Both the position numbers and the translations under genes were made by a program. The notes under the pieces were generated by a model that saw only the letters and a list, made by a program, of their open reading frames with translations, had not been told where the DNA came from and did no database searches. Below, piece by piece: positions 16,486 through 25,516 of a DNA stretch of 64,000 bases; positions within the stretch are counted from its first letter, which is position 1, and the number at the start of each line of letters is the position of its first letter. Source of the DNA: Sulfuriferula nivalis (GTDB taxonomy: Bacteria; Pseudomonadota; Gammaproteobacteria; Burkholderiales; Sulfuriferulaceae); assembly GCF_009937995.1 (NCBI RefSeq), contig NZ_AP021881.1, positions 1,116,001 to 1,180,000 of the forward strand, given 5' to 3'.

Positions 16486-17330
16486 AAGGATTTTTGAACC
16501 GTTTACGCGGCGTTGAACGTGATATTGTCCAGCAACCTGCGGCTGAAGGTGCTGATACACCCTATTACGAGCCTCAGCATAATGAAGTGGAGATTTTCGA
16601 GGCTGCATATAAACGTCGATTACCTGTAATGCTTAAAGGGCCTACTGGTTGCGGTAAAACACGGTTTCTGGAATATATGGCGAGTCGTTTACAGCGTCCG
16701 CTGGTGACGGTTTCCTGTCATGAAGATTTAACCAGTTCGGATCTGGTTGGGCGATTTTTGCTGGAAGGTGAACAAACCGTCTGGCAGGATGGGCCGCTGA
16801 CACGCGCAGTTAAAGCCGGTGCAATTTGTTATCTGGATGAAATTGTAGAGGCACGTACGGATAGTACGGTGATCATACATCCGCTGACTGACCACCGTCG
16901 ACAATTGCCACTGGAGAAAAAAGGGCAGGAAATCGAGGCGCATGAAGATTTCATGCTGGTGATTTCATATAACCCTGGCTATCAGACTGTTTTGAAGGAT
17001 TTGAAGCCTTCCACCAAACAGCGTTTTATCGGTATCAATTTCGATTATCCACGTGAAGAAATTGAACGCAAAATTATCAAGAACGAAGTGCCTGAGCTTG
17101 ATGATGCGCAAGTAGAAAAACTGGTCGCCGCTGGTCGTCGTGCCCGTACCCTTAAAGATCATGGCCTGGAAGAAGCTACTTCCACTCGCGCACTGGTTTA
17201 CGCTGGCAATATGATAGCTGCTGGTGTGGAACCACTGGAAGCGTGTCGCGCTGCATTGATTAATCCAGTGACCGATGATCCTGAATTGTCCGAAGCTTTA
17301 TTGGAAATTTTCCGCGCACATTTTGCGTAA
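16482..17330 (+). CDS. cbbQ2: Second CbbQ-type MoxR AAA+ ATPase
   Basis: A 282-residue AAA+ protein with Walker A GPTGCGKT at 53-60, Walker B in [11 protein letters not shown], sensor-like ISYNPGYQ and KPSTKQRF. It is clearly homologous to the CbbQ in the RuBisCO operon of this same window but has a longer N-terminus (about 13 residues) and diverged tail. CbbQ hexamers pair with a VWA protein (CbbO) to remodel inhibited RuBisCO. The matching CbbO-like gene lies 2.6 kb downstream, behind eda and edd. No second RuBisCO gene is in the window, so its target is open: a form II or another form I enzyme elsewhere, or a different enzyme. Confidence 0.85.
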   Translation: MKGFLNRLRGVERDIVQQPAAEGADTPYYEPQHNEVEIFEAAYKRRLPVMLKGPTGCGKTRFLEYMASRLQRPLVTVSCHEDLTSSDLVGRFLLEGEQTVWQDGPLTRAVKAGAICYLDEIVEARTDSTVIIHPLTDHRRQLPLEKKGQEIEAHEDFMLVISYNPGYQTVLKDLKPSTKQRFIGINFDYPREEIERKIIKNEVPELDDAQVEKLVAAGRRARTLKDHGLEEATSTRALVYAGNMIAAGVEPLEACRAALINPVTDDPELSEALLEIFRAHFA

Positions 17331-17414
17331 TTCTGTAGTTCTGGTTTGAACCTGCATAACTGTGCACGCGTTTTGCTTTATAGTGGGTATTCAATCTAAA
17401 AACGGCAGGAAAAT

Positions 17415-18038
17415 ATGGATACATTATCATTAGCAAGTTACGGTCCAGTGATACCAGTGATCGTTATCAATCGGCTGGAAGATGCTGTGCCTATGGCAGA
17501 AGCGTTGCTAGCGGGTGGCATCAGGGTGTTAGAAGTGACGTTGCGTACACCCTGTGCTTTGTCTGCTATGGCATTGATTGCCAAAGCGGTGCCTGATGCC
17601 ATTTTAGGCGCAGGAACGGTGCGTAGTGTGGCGGATGCACAGGCAGCTAAAGATGTGGGTTGTACTTTCGCAGTGAGTCCCGGTTATACCAGTCAGCTCG
17701 GGCTGGCTTGTAATGATATGGGTTTGCCCTTATTGCCCGGCGTGTCAACAGGCTCCGAAATCATGACAGCGAATGCTGATGGTTATTATTTTCTCAAGCT
17801 GTTCCCAGCAGTGGCTGTAGGTGGGATTAATCTTCTCAAAGGTTTTGCAGGGCCGTTTGGTGATGTGAAGTTTTGTCCCACTGGCGGCGTTACTGTAGAG
17901 ACTGCGCCACAATTCCTTGCGCTACCTAATGTTGCTGTCTGTGGCGGTACATGGTTAACACCTGCTGATGCTGTAGCAGCAGGTGATTGGGCGCGGATTA
18001 CCAAACTGGCGCGTGAGGCGAGTGCAATTAGCGTTTAG
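17415..18038 (+). CDS. eda: 2-keto-3-deoxy-6-phosphogluconate aldolase
   Basis: A 207-residue class I aldolase with LEVTLRTP (catalytic Glu and phosphate-binding Arg), GAGTV, PG (in VSPGYTS) and the Schiff-base lysine in YYFLKLFPA. It cleaves KDPG to pyruvate and glyceraldehyde 3-phosphate, the last step of the Entner-Doudoroff path; edd follows 37 bases later. It is 84 bases behind cbbQ2 and on the same strand, apparently within one operon bracketed by cbbQ2 and cbbO2. Confidence 0.95.
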   Translation: MDTLSLASYGPVIPVIVINRLEDAVPMAEALLAGGIRVLEVTLRTPCALSAMALIAKAVPDAILGAGTVRSVADAQAAKDVGCTFAVSPGYTSQLGLACNDMGLPLLPGVSTGSEIMTANADGYYFLKLFPAVAVGGINLLKGFAGPFGDVKFCPTGGVTVETAPQFLALPNVAVCGGTWLTPADAVAAGDWARITKLAREASAISV

Positions 18039-18075
18039 CAATGGCTGTTGAGAATTTAAGCAAGGGGCACACTGA

Positions 18076-19890
18076 ATGAAGAACGTACTGAACGAAGTTA
18101 CTGAGCGCATCCGTGAGCGCAGCATACCTACCCGCAAGGCTTATTTGCAAAGAGTGGAACATATGTTACACCGTCCACGCGGCGATGAGCGTATGGGCTG
18201 CGCTAACATTGCTCATGCATTTGCCGCCATGCCAGCCAGTGATAAATTGCGGATATTTGAAGAAAAAAAACCTCATATTGCTATTGTTACGGCTTATAAC
18301 GATATGTTGTCCGCACATCAACCCTATCAACATTATCCCGACATTATTAAAAACGAAGCCTGGAAACAGGGGGCGACAGCTCAAGTAGCGGGTGGTGTAC
18401 CAGCTATGTGTGACGGTATTACCCAGGGTGAACCCGGTATGGAACTTAGTCTGTTCTCTCGCGATACTATTGCGATGAGTACGGCGATTGCGTTGTCGCA
18501 TGATGTGTTTGATGCGGCTTTGCTGCTAGGTGTGTGTGACAAAATAGTGCCCGGTTTGCTCATCGGGGCACTGCAATTTGGTCATTTGCCTTGTATATTC
18601 GTACCAGCTGGACCCATGAGTACAGGGCTGGATAACACATCGAAATCTAAAGTTCGGGAAAAATACGCGCAGGGTGTGGTTGGGCGTGATGTATTGCAAG
18701 CATCCGAATCAGCTGCTTATCATGGCCCTGGTACTTGTACTTTTTATGGTACGGCTAATAGTAATCAAATGCTGCTGGAAGCGATGGGCTTGCATGTGCC
18801 AGGTTCCGCATTCGTGCATCCCAATGATGTAACGCGGGAAATGCTGACACGTGAGGCGGTACGTGCCGTGCTTGCTAATGTGAATGCCCAGCAGCGCATG
18901 CCCATAGGCAAGCTGGTGGATGAACGAGTTATCGTTAATGCTATCGTGGCTTTGTTGGCAACCGGTGGCAGTACGAATCATTGCATCCATTGGGTTGCTA
19001 TTGCACGAGCTGCAGGTATTTTAATTGACTGGTCTGATTTTTCTGATTTATCGCAGGCAACCCCGTTGCTGGCACGTGTTTACCCGAATGGTGCGGCTGA
19101 CGTGAATCAGTTCCAGAAGACTGGTGGAGCAGGTTTTGTTATTCGCGAATTGATAGCTGGTGGATATATGCATGCGGATGTGCCGTCGGTAATGGCTGAT
19201 GGGTTAAGTGATTATTGTAAACATCCGGTGAGTCAGGATGAAGCTATTGTCTGGAAGGATTTGCCTGCCAAGTCTAGTGATGAAACGATATTACGTACTC
19301 ATGATCATCCTTTCAGTGATACAGGTGGATTGCAGTTGCTGACAGGTAATTTAGGTCGTTCAGTGATCAAAACGGCCTCTGTGCCCGATGACAGGCAGAT
19401 TATTGAAGCGCCCGCTATCGTTTTTAATAGTCAGGAAGAATTGTTGGCAGCTTTTAAACGTGGTGAGTTGGAGCGGGATTTTGTGGCAGTGGTGCGTTTC
19501 CAGGGGCCTCGTGCCAATGGTATGCCAGAGTTGCATAAACTGACTCCGCCGCTTTCGGTATTGCAAAATCAAGGCTTTAAGGTGGCGATAGTCACTGATG
19601 GTCGTATGAGTGGTGCATCAGGTAAAGTGCCTGCAGCGATACATTTAACGCCAGAAGCATTAGCAGATGGCCCTATAGGTAAGATTATGGACGGTGACAT
19701 CGTACGGCTTAATGCAACCATAGGTACTTTGAATGTGCTGGTTGATGAAGAAGTATGGTCTGCTCGGTCACAAGCGCATTTGACCGAAGCGCAACGACTA
19801 AATAATAGCCATGGTATGGGTCGTGAACTGTTTGGTGGTATGCGCAGGAATGTACATAGTGCCGAAGAGGGTGCAGTTACCTGGCTATAA
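18076..19890 (+). CDS. edd: 6-phosphogluconate dehydratase
   Basis: A 604-residue IlvD/Edd-family dehydratase. The three Fe-S cluster cysteines lie in PAMCDGITQG, LGVCDKIVPG and GTCTFYGTANSN; other blocks are AYNDMLSAHQPY, TGGSTNHCIHW and DGRMSGASGKVPAAIH. It makes KDPG from 6-phosphogluconate. In an autotroph this pathway may break down stored glycogen or feed sugars for mixotrophy. It lies between eda and the second CbbO gene, with only 55 bases to the latter. Confidence 0.95.
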   Translation: MKNVLNEVTERIRERSIPTRKAYLQRVEHMLHRPRGDERMGCANIAHAFAAMPASDKLRIFEEKKPHIAIVTAYNDMLSAHQPYQHYPDIIKNEAWKQGATAQVAGGVPAMCDGITQGEPGMELSLFSRDTIAMSTAIALSHDVFDAALLLGVCDKIVPGLLIGALQFGHLPCIFVPAGPMSTGLDNTSKSKVREKYAQGVVGRDVLQASESAAYHGPGTCTFYGTANSNQMLLEAMGLHVPGSAFVHPNDVTREMLTREAVRAVLANVNAQQRMPIGKLVDERVIVNAIVALLATGGSTNHCIHWVAIARAAGILIDWSDFSDLSQATPLLARVYPNGAADVNQFQKTGGAGFVIRELIAGGYMHADVPSVMADGLSDYCKHPVSQDEAIVWKDLPAKSSDETILRTHDHPFSDTGGLQLLTGNLGRSVIKTASVPDDRQIIEAPAIVFNSQEELLAAFKRGELERDFVAVVRFQGPRANGMPELHKLTPPLSVLQNQGFKVAIVTDGRMSGASGKVPAAIHLTPEALADGPIGKIMDGDIVRLNATIGTLNVLVDEEVWSARSQAHLTEAQRLNNSHGMGRELFGGMRRNVHSAEEGAVTWL

Positions 19891-19945
19891 ATAATTTAAA
19901 TAAATGGATGAATTCATTGGGAAGCAAAAATGATAAAAGGTTTTT

Positions 19946-22477
19946 ATGGCTGATTTAGAAACGCTTGCTGCGATACAGCAAGCGCTGGTTGATCTGGAAC
20001 AAATAAGTTTTGTTGCGCATCGTGATACGCAAGCAGCGTTGGCTGTCGTCCAGCCTTTTGGTGATAAGGTTGCGCTGCAATGGGTAATGGCGTGCAAGGC
20101 GTTGTTTGAGCATGATCGAGATGCCGGCAAAGCATTTATTCGTGGCAGCGAAGCGGCGTGTGTCGCGAGCCAGACCGTTTTACCCTGGACTCAACAAGCC
20201 TTGCAATTTTTGGCGTGGAGAGGCTCATGGAAGGCTGTAGATGGCTTTATGCAGCAACTGCCTGATGCGTATCAGAGCATGGGTGCAGAAGGCGAAGCGC
20301 GCTGGGCGACATTAGGTTTAGCCTGGTGTGAGCGGCATCTGGATTCGGGTGTGGCTTACTTCCGTTGCCCAGTGCTGGATTTAGAGGGCGGGCACGGTAT
20401 TGCGGGTGTTGAAGAGATGCTGGCACCTAGTGAAGAGCTATTTAGCAAGCGTCGTCTGGCATTGGGTACTTATTTATGCGGCGCGATACGTGTACGTAAT
20501 TTGCTTGGTATAGATGCAGTATTGCCATGGGCGAAACGCGGTGCAGACATTTTGCAGGCTGGGCGTTTGCGTGGTGAGTCGTTTTTCAAGCTTGAGTCTG
20601 AAGAAAGTCTGGCACTTTTATTGGAAAATTTGCCAGGCTTCCGCACGCCTGAGCACCAGCGTTTATTGCAATTAATCTTGTTTGCCTGGTATGGACAACC
20701 GTTTGATTTGCTGGAAGGTAACTGGTCCCCTGACAAGGGGCGTGCATTTATAGAAACTGATGGTGATGCATTGTACTTGCCCATGGCATTGCCTAATCGT
20801 GAAGAGGCGATGTTAGGTGTATTACATGCAGCAGGGCATCTGGTATTTCATTCATTTGAGCGGCGTTATATCGAGGCGCTGTTCCGCGAAGTCGGGCGTG
20901 ATCATCCGCCTTTGGATGAACATCAGCGTATCACCTGGCGACCATTATTCGCGGCTTTCGGCGATGACATGATACGATTTCAGCTGATTTTTGATTTATG
21001 TGAAGATACGCGTGTAGATGCCCAGATAGGTTCACTTGTTCCTAATTATTTGGCTCGTTTAGCTGCATTGGCGGCTACAACAGTTACGCCAGCAGGTGAA
21101 GCAGCTGCTTATTTCGATTGGTCGCGTGCGGTATTGAACTGGATGGTGCTAGGTGTACCAGAGCAGGCAGAATTTGAGATATTACGCCCGTTACTGCGTC
21201 CTGATGCAACCATAGTAGATGCTTTTATTATTGCCAATGAAATTTATAAAAACAATGAATTGCCACGTATATCTCTAGTTGATCGTGAGCATGCTTACAT
21301 ACCTGCCCGCGCGCCTAATGCAGCACGTCCGGTTTATCCGAGACGAGTGTTAGATCAGGCTGAATTTGGCACTGGCACGGAGGATAAAGATGATGTGGTT
21401 AAAAATAACGATATCAAGCCCAATCCAGAACAGAAACAAATTCCCAAGCATGCCGCTGGGGAAGATCCAGACTTTGATATCCCGCCTGAAGAAACAACAG
21501 GATCTGGTGGGCGTGTCGGTGTAGGTATACCACAGCAGGCGCACGTGGTAGGTTATGCCAAGGGCGCAGAATATAGTGAGAAGGGTAAACCTTATGCCGA
21601 ATGGGATTACCGCGATAATCGCTATAAACGTAACTGGGCCTGGGTACAGGAAAAGGAACTCACTGAACTGGACGCTAATGAAGCTAGTAAAATACTGACT
21701 CAATATGCACCTGCGTTAAAACGTCTGAAACGCGCAATTCAGACCCAAAAACCATCTCGTATGGCACCATTACGTCGACAGTTTGATGGTGATGAACTGG
21801 ATCTGGAAGCGACTATTTCCTATATTGCAGAGAAGCGTGCAGGCATGTCGCCGAAAGCGAATATTTACAAGCAACGCGTTGTTCAGCACAGAGACACAGC
21901 CGTGACATTGCTCGCAGATATTTCCACGTCGATTATGCAGGCGAACGCAGAAGGCGGTGGGCGTGTTGTGGATAGTTTGCGTGCTGGGATGTTGTTGTTT
22001 GCTGAAAGTATGGAGGAGGTCGGTGATCCCTACAGTCTGGCTGGATTTGCATCCAAATATCGTGACAATGTGAGTTACTACACGATTAAAGGTTTCAACG
22101 ATAAGCTTACTATGCACACACGGGCAGTTCTGGGTGGGTTGTCAGGACGTTTGGCTACACGTATGGGTGCGGCGATACGTCATGCAGTTGAGGGTTTTGA
22201 TCTGGCGCCTTCACAGCGTCGCTTGTTGTTGATCTTGTCCGATGGTCGACCTGCGGATTATGATGATGGCGGCGATGAGCGCTATTTGCATGAAGATACG
22301 CGTATGGCGGTAAAAGAAGCTGTCGATAAGGGCGTGCATCCGTTTTGTATTACCTTGGATGCTGCCGGTAGCCAGTATCTGCCGCAGATATTCGGCCCTG
22401 GGCATTATTTGGTACTGGATCACATCAACGAATTACCGAAAAAATTGCCTGAGATCTATTTACGCTTGCGTAAATAG
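19946..22477 (+). CDS. cbbO2: Second CbbO-type VWA-domain protein
   Basis: An 843-residue protein. A long N-terminal CbbO/NorD-like helical part is followed by an acidic, Pro/Gly-rich linker (about 465-530) and a C-terminal von Willebrand A domain with the metal-site motif DISTS at 658-662 and ILSDGRPADY. Of the same architecture as the CbbO in the RuBisCO operon (775 residues) but longer and well diverged. In QO activases the VWA domain of O binds RuBisCO while the Q hexamer pulls. Here eda and edd separate it from its presumed partner cbbQ2, an odd order worth note. NorD-like function is an alternative, but no nor genes are present. Confidence 0.82.
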   Translation: MADLETLAAIQQALVDLEQISFVAHRDTQAALAVVQPFGDKVALQWVMACKALFEHDRDAGKAFIRGSEAACVASQTVLPWTQQALQFLAWRGSWKAVDGFMQQLPDAYQSMGAEGEARWATLGLAWCERHLDSGVAYFRCPVLDLEGGHGIAGVEEMLAPSEELFSKRRLALGTYLCGAIRVRNLLGIDAVLPWAKRGADILQAGRLRGESFFKLESEESLALLLENLPGFRTPEHQRLLQLILFAWYGQPFDLLEGNWSPDKGRAFIETDGDALYLPMALPNREEAMLGVLHAAGHLVFHSFERRYIEALFREVGRDHPPLDEHQRITWRPLFAAFGDDMIRFQLIFDLCEDTRVDAQIGSLVPNYLARLAALAATTVTPAGEAAAYFDWSRAVLNWMVLGVPEQAEFEILRPLLRPDATIVDAFIIANEIYKNNELPRISLVDREHAYIPARAPNAARPVYPRRVLDQAEFGTGTEDKDDVVKNNDIKPNPEQKQIPKHAAGEDPDFDIPPEETTGSGGRVGVGIPQQAHVVGYAKGAEYSEKGKPYAEWDYRDNRYKRNWAWVQEKELTELDANEASKILTQYAPALKRLKRAIQTQKPSRMAPLRRQFDGDELDLEATISYIAEKRAGMSPKANIYKQRVVQHRDTAVTLLADISTSIMQANAEGGGRVVDSLRAGMLLFAESMEEVGDPYSLAGFASKYRDNVSYYTIKGFNDKLTMHTRAVLGGLSGRLATRMGAAIRHAVEGFDLAPSQRRLLLILSDGRPADYDDGGDERYLHEDTRMAVKEAVDKGVHPFCITLDAAGSQYLPQIFGPGHYLVLDHINELPKKLPEIYLRLRK

Positions 22478-22496
22478 TTATTGAAAAAATTTGTAG

Positions 22497-22555
22497 TGGC
22501 TATGCCTAGGTAAATTTGTTATGACTACGCCTAGGCAAATTTATTATGGCTACGC
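22497..22555. repeat. 25-bp tandem repeat across the 3' end of smpB
   Basis: Two 25-base units, TGGCTATGCCTAGGTAAATTTGTTA (22497-22521; shown only here as position and sense) and its near copy at 22522-22546, are followed by a partial third unit TGGCTACGC (22547-22555). The second and third copies encode the last residues and stop of SmpB on the - strand; the first is a duplicated, noncoding copy. Each full unit holds the palindrome CCTAGG. It looks like a local slip or duplication. Confidence 0.6.
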
Positions 22556-22986
22556 ATGGCACGTTGAACTTCCAGATTGCCTTCACGGGTTTTTTCAGAC
22601 TGACGTTTGTCGTGCTGTTTCTTGCCTTTAGCAAGTCCGACAGTCAGCTTAATGCGGCCTTTGGTGTAGTGCAAGTCTATAGGTACTAAGGTATAACCTG
22701 AGCGATCTACCTTACCTATGAGTTTGCTGATTTCTTCAGCGTGCAGTAGCAATTTGCGTGAACGAGTGGCATCGGGGTGTACGTGGGTAGAGGCTGTAGC
22801 GAGCGGACTGATGTGCGCGCCGATTAAAAATACCTCACCATTTTTAATGACTACATAGGCTTCTTTGAGCTGTACACGCGATGCGCGTATGGCTTTGACT
22901 TCCCAGCCCGCGAGCATGATGCCTGCTTCGTATTTTTCCTCAACGAAGTAATCGTGGTATGCTTTTTTGTTTTGTGCAATGCTCAT
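22531..22986 (-). CDS. smpB: SsrA-binding protein SmpB
   Basis: A 151-residue protein from the ATG at 22986 ([14 protein letters not shown]); an in-frame start 57 bases further upstream would add nonconserved residues. Family blocks are [27 protein letters not shown], the RSRKLLLH patch and the basic tail [13 protein letters not shown]. SmpB delivers tmRNA to stalled ribosomes. It is divergent from ratA, the usual smpB/ratA/ratB arrangement. Confidence 0.95.
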   Translation of the reverse strand: MSIAQNKKAYHDYFVEEKYEAGIMLAGWEVKAIRASRVQLKEAYVVIKNGEVFLIGAHISPLATASTHVHPDATRSRKLLLHAEEISKLIGKVDRSGYTLVPIDLHYTKGRIKLTVGLAKGKKQHDKRQSEKTREGNLEVQRAMRSHNKFA

Positions 22987-23036
22987 AGCTTTAATCCTAT
23001 TTCCATCCATCATTTTAACAGTTTTATAGGCGGTAT

Positions 23037-23474
23037 ATGGCACTCGTTAACAAAAGTGTTTTAGTTGGACACAGCGCGCAGCAAATGTTTGATTTGGTTG
23101 ATCAGGTAGAGCACTATCCGGAGTTTTTACCATGGTGTGGCGGCAGCGAGATTAAAAGTCGCGAGGGCGATGAAATGGTCGCTGCGATACACATAGATTA
23201 TATGCACATTAAACAAAGCTTTAGTACTAGAAATATCAATACACCACCCAACCTGATTCAAATGCAGTTATTGGATGGTCCATTTAAACAGTTGGATGGT
23301 GAGTGGCGTTTTAAAGTATTGAATGAAGAGGCATGCAAGATAGAATTTGTTTTACATTACGAATTTTCCAGTAAATTGCTGGATACAGTGTTGGGGCCTG
23401 TATTTAGTTATATTGCAAATAGTTTTGTGGAGGCATTTATACAGCGTGCAGAAAAAGTTTACGGAGCATCATGA
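23037..23474 (+). CDS. ratA: RatA-type START/Coq10-fold protein
   Basis: A 145-residue START-like protein: [44 protein letters not shown] and the C-terminal helix [15 protein letters not shown] are typical of the RatA/Coq10 family. E. coli RatA was described as a ribosome-association toxin, while related proteins bind ubiquinone; the latter role is equally possible here. It is divergent from smpB and overlaps the next gene by four bases. Confidence 0.9.
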   Translation: MALVNKSVLVGHSAQQMFDLVDQVEHYPEFLPWCGGSEIKSREGDEMVAAIHIDYMHIKQSFSTRNINTPPNLIQMQLLDGPFKQLDGEWRFKVLNEEACKIEFVLHYEFSSKLLDTVLGPVFSYIANSFVEAFIQRAEKVYGAS

Positions 23475-23794
23475 TGAGTCAGGGTATGGTAGAAGTGGCT
23501 TATGCGAAGCCAGAAGAGCAAATCATTATTCCTGTGGTGGCACAAGAAGGGATGACAGTTGCAGCTGCGATTGAAGCATCGGGGATATTAAACAAATTCC
23601 CTGAGATAGATTTAAAACTGAATAAAGTGGGTATATTTGGAAAGCTGGTAAAGGCTGACACCATATTGCGAGATAAAGATCGGGTGGAAATTTACCGTAA
23701 GCTGATTGCCGACCCAAAAGAAGTCAGACGCCAACGTGCAGATGAAGGTAAAGCGATGAAAAAGGGTGGTGGTGATTTAGAGAAAGCTGAATAA
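23471..23794 (+). CDS. ratB: RatB/RnfH-family ubiquitin-like small protein
   Basis: A 107-residue protein with a beta-grasp look: [39 protein letters not shown] and [23 protein letters not shown] match the UPF0125/RnfH family. It overlaps ratA, as in many proteobacteria. Its function is poorly known; RnfH is also found in rnf operons, but none is present here. Confidence 0.88.
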   Translation: MMSQGMVEVAYAKPEEQIIIPVVAQEGMTVAAAIEASGILNKFPEIDLKLNKVGIFGKLVKADTILRDKDRVEIYRKLIADPKEVRRQRADEGKAMKKGGGDLEKAE

Positions 23795-23805
23795 ACAGGT
23801 GGAAA

Positions 23806-23831
23806 GCGCGATAAAGCAGTCTTTATCGCGC
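23806..23831. terminator. Hairpin terminator between ratB and the lipoprotein gene
   Basis: An 11-base perfect stem, GCGCGATAAAG (23806-23816) and CTTTATCGCGC (23821-23831), with a four-base loop lies between two convergent genes. T-rich sequence follows about ten bases later. Confidence 0.65.
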
Positions 23832-23838
23832 CAGGATA

Positions 23839-24204
23839 TTATTTTTTGAAATGTTCTGTGGATGGCAAGCTTAGTTGTTCTATGCTTACCTGAGCAGTTT
23901 CAGTAGCAAATTTTGCATTTTTAATCACTTCTGCATCGTTTACTTCTTTCGCTGCAGCTTCAGCTGCTTTTAATGCATCTGCAGTTTTTGTCCAGAGTGC
24001 ATTTTTGGCTTGTGCTGCAGCTACATAAGATTTAGCTTCTGCAAGCGCAGCTTGAGCATCAACGCTTAACGTTGGAGCTGGTTTTGCTACTGGCGCGACG
24101 GCTGCTGCAACAGCGGGCGCTGGTGCTGTGGTTTTAGCGGTGGTCGCGCAACCACTTGTCAAAACTGCCGAAGTTGCCAATAAAGCGATAAATAATTTAT
24201 GCAT
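23839..24204 (-). CDS. Small Ala-rich lipoprotein
   Basis: A 121-residue precursor with a signal and lipobox (TSGC, Cys19), then an Ala/Pro/Val-rich spacer and an Ala-rich amphipathic helical region (AALAEAKSYVAAAQ; ADALKAAEAAAKEV). It resembles the short Ala-rich lipoproteins related to Lpp or DUF4398 proteins that form helical bundles in the periplasm. No function can be assigned. The 207 bases between its start and the end of cbbR hold no gene; they carry five CTAG tetramers within about 155 bases. Confidence 0.75.
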   Translation of the reverse strand: MHKLFIALLATSAVLTSGCATTAKTTAPAPAVAAAVAPVAKPAPTLSVDAQAALAEAKSYVAAAQAKNALWTKTADALKAAEAAAKEVNDAEVIKNAKFATETAQVSIEQLSLPSTEHFKK

Positions 24205-24411
24205 GTTTAAATCCCCTCAAAACGTTAGTTAGTTTCATCTACTAGTACTGTGGTGCTGGACTAGATTGCATAAACATAACGATTTTGGCTGGCTGCGTCA
24301 AACGTTTTCATGGTAATTGGTAGCTTAATACTAGTGTGAATAGTAATAAGCTGTATTGACTAGTGCCTATGTGGGATCGTTGGCTTATTCTCTAGACTAA
24401 AAACGATGGGC

Positions 24412-25347
24412 TTAACTATGATAGTTCGGCAGTCCCTGCATATAGCGTTCAGCCATCGGTTTACTTTCAGTGCGCAGGAAATCCAGAAAAGTATTGGCAA
24501 CGATAGATAGCTGTTTACCCGTAGGATAGGCGACATACCAATTGCGTTTAAGCGGGAAGCCTTCTACATCAAGTACAGTTAATTCATCAGTATTCTTTTC
24601 TAATGCCAAGGTATGTGCTGAAAGTACTGCAATACCCAACCCCCCTGCAACTGCCTGTTTGATAGCTTCATTACTGCCTAATTCCATACGGACATTGATG
24701 CTGAGTTGCTGTTTTTTGAAAAACTTTTCTGTAGCCAGGCGCGTACCTGAGCCTGATTCCCGTATTAGAAATGGTTCTTCAGCGATGCGGGCTGCACTGA
24801 TGTTCTTGTGTCCTGACAATGGATGGTTATGTGGCGCCAAAACAATTAAAGGGTTTTCAAGAAATGGTTCTAATTTAATATCCATGTGTTCAGGTGGTTG
24901 TCCGAGGATATATAAATCATCCTCGTTGTTGCTTAAACGTTGTAATAACCGTTCCCGATTGGTGACCTTGAGTGAAATTTCTATGCCGGGAAATCGCGCA
25001 TAGAACGGGCCTAATAAACGAGGAACGAAATATTTGCTGGTACTAATCGCTGCAATTCTGAGCTTGCCTGCCTTAACGCCTTTCATATCTGAAGTCATCA
25101 TTTCAAAGTTTGCAATGCCTTCAAAGATGTTGTGACATACCTTGAGTAATTCATGCCCAGCATCAGTTAAAAATATTCTTTTTCCGACTTGATCGAGTAG
25201 CGATAATCCAACAATATCAGTGAGTTGCTTCAACTGTATAGAGACGGTTGGTTGCGTCAGGTGCAACTCTTCGGCAGCGCGTGTGTAGCTTAAATTACGG
25301 GCAACGACTTCAAAAATTTTGAGCTGGTGTAGTGTGGCGTGACGCAT
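24412..25347 (-). CDS. cbbR: LysR-type regulator CbbR
   Basis: A 311-residue LysR regulator: N-terminal helix-turn-helix (LSYTRAAEELHLTQPTVSIQ) and a periplasmic-binding-like effector domain. It is divergently placed to cbbL with a 169-base shared region, the classical cbbR position. CbbR activates the Calvin cycle genes in response to metabolites such as RuBP, PEP or NADPH, depending on species. The shared promoter region carries inverted repeats suited to LysR binding. Confidence 0.9.
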   Translation of the reverse strand: MRHATLHQLKIFEVVARNLSYTRAAEELHLTQPTVSIQLKQLTDIVGLSLLDQVGKRIFLTDAGHELLKVCHNIFEGIANFEMMTSDMKGVKAGKLRIAAISTSKYFVPRLLGPFYARFPGIEISLKVTNRERLLQRLSNNEDDLYILGQPPEHMDIKLEPFLENPLIVLAPHNHPLSGHKNISAARIAEEPFLIRESGSGTRLATEKFFKKQQLSINVRMELGSNEAIKQAVAGGLGIAVLSAHTLALEKNTDELTVLDVEGFPLKRNWYVAYPTGKQLSIVANTFLDFLRTESKPMAERYMQGLPNYHS

Positions 25348-25516
25348 CTTGTTGGACTCCTGAGATTTTAATCATTGATATTAATCTATCATAAGCATAC
25401 GAAATTACAATTATTATTTATCGTTCAGGCTTGATATAGTTTCAACCAGCTCATCTGAGCCACACGCTTTCTGTAACAGGAAAGTATATTGTTTCATCCT
25501 TGAAAGGAGCTTTTCA
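25348..25516. promoter_or_regulatory. cbbR-cbbL divergent promoter region
   Basis: The AT-rich interval contains TGATA (25376-25380) six bases from TATCA (25387-25391), an inverted repeat of the size bound by LysR-type regulators, 29 bases from the cbbR start. The cbbL ribosome site GAAAGGAG is at about 25501-25508. Promoter elements themselves cannot be fixed by eye. Confidence 0.5.

Noticed and set aside
24241-24395. Cluster of five CTAG tetramers between the lipoprotein gene and cbbR
   Set aside because: CTAG is often rare in proteobacteria, but spacing is irregular and no palindrome extends beyond the tetramers, so I see no defined site.
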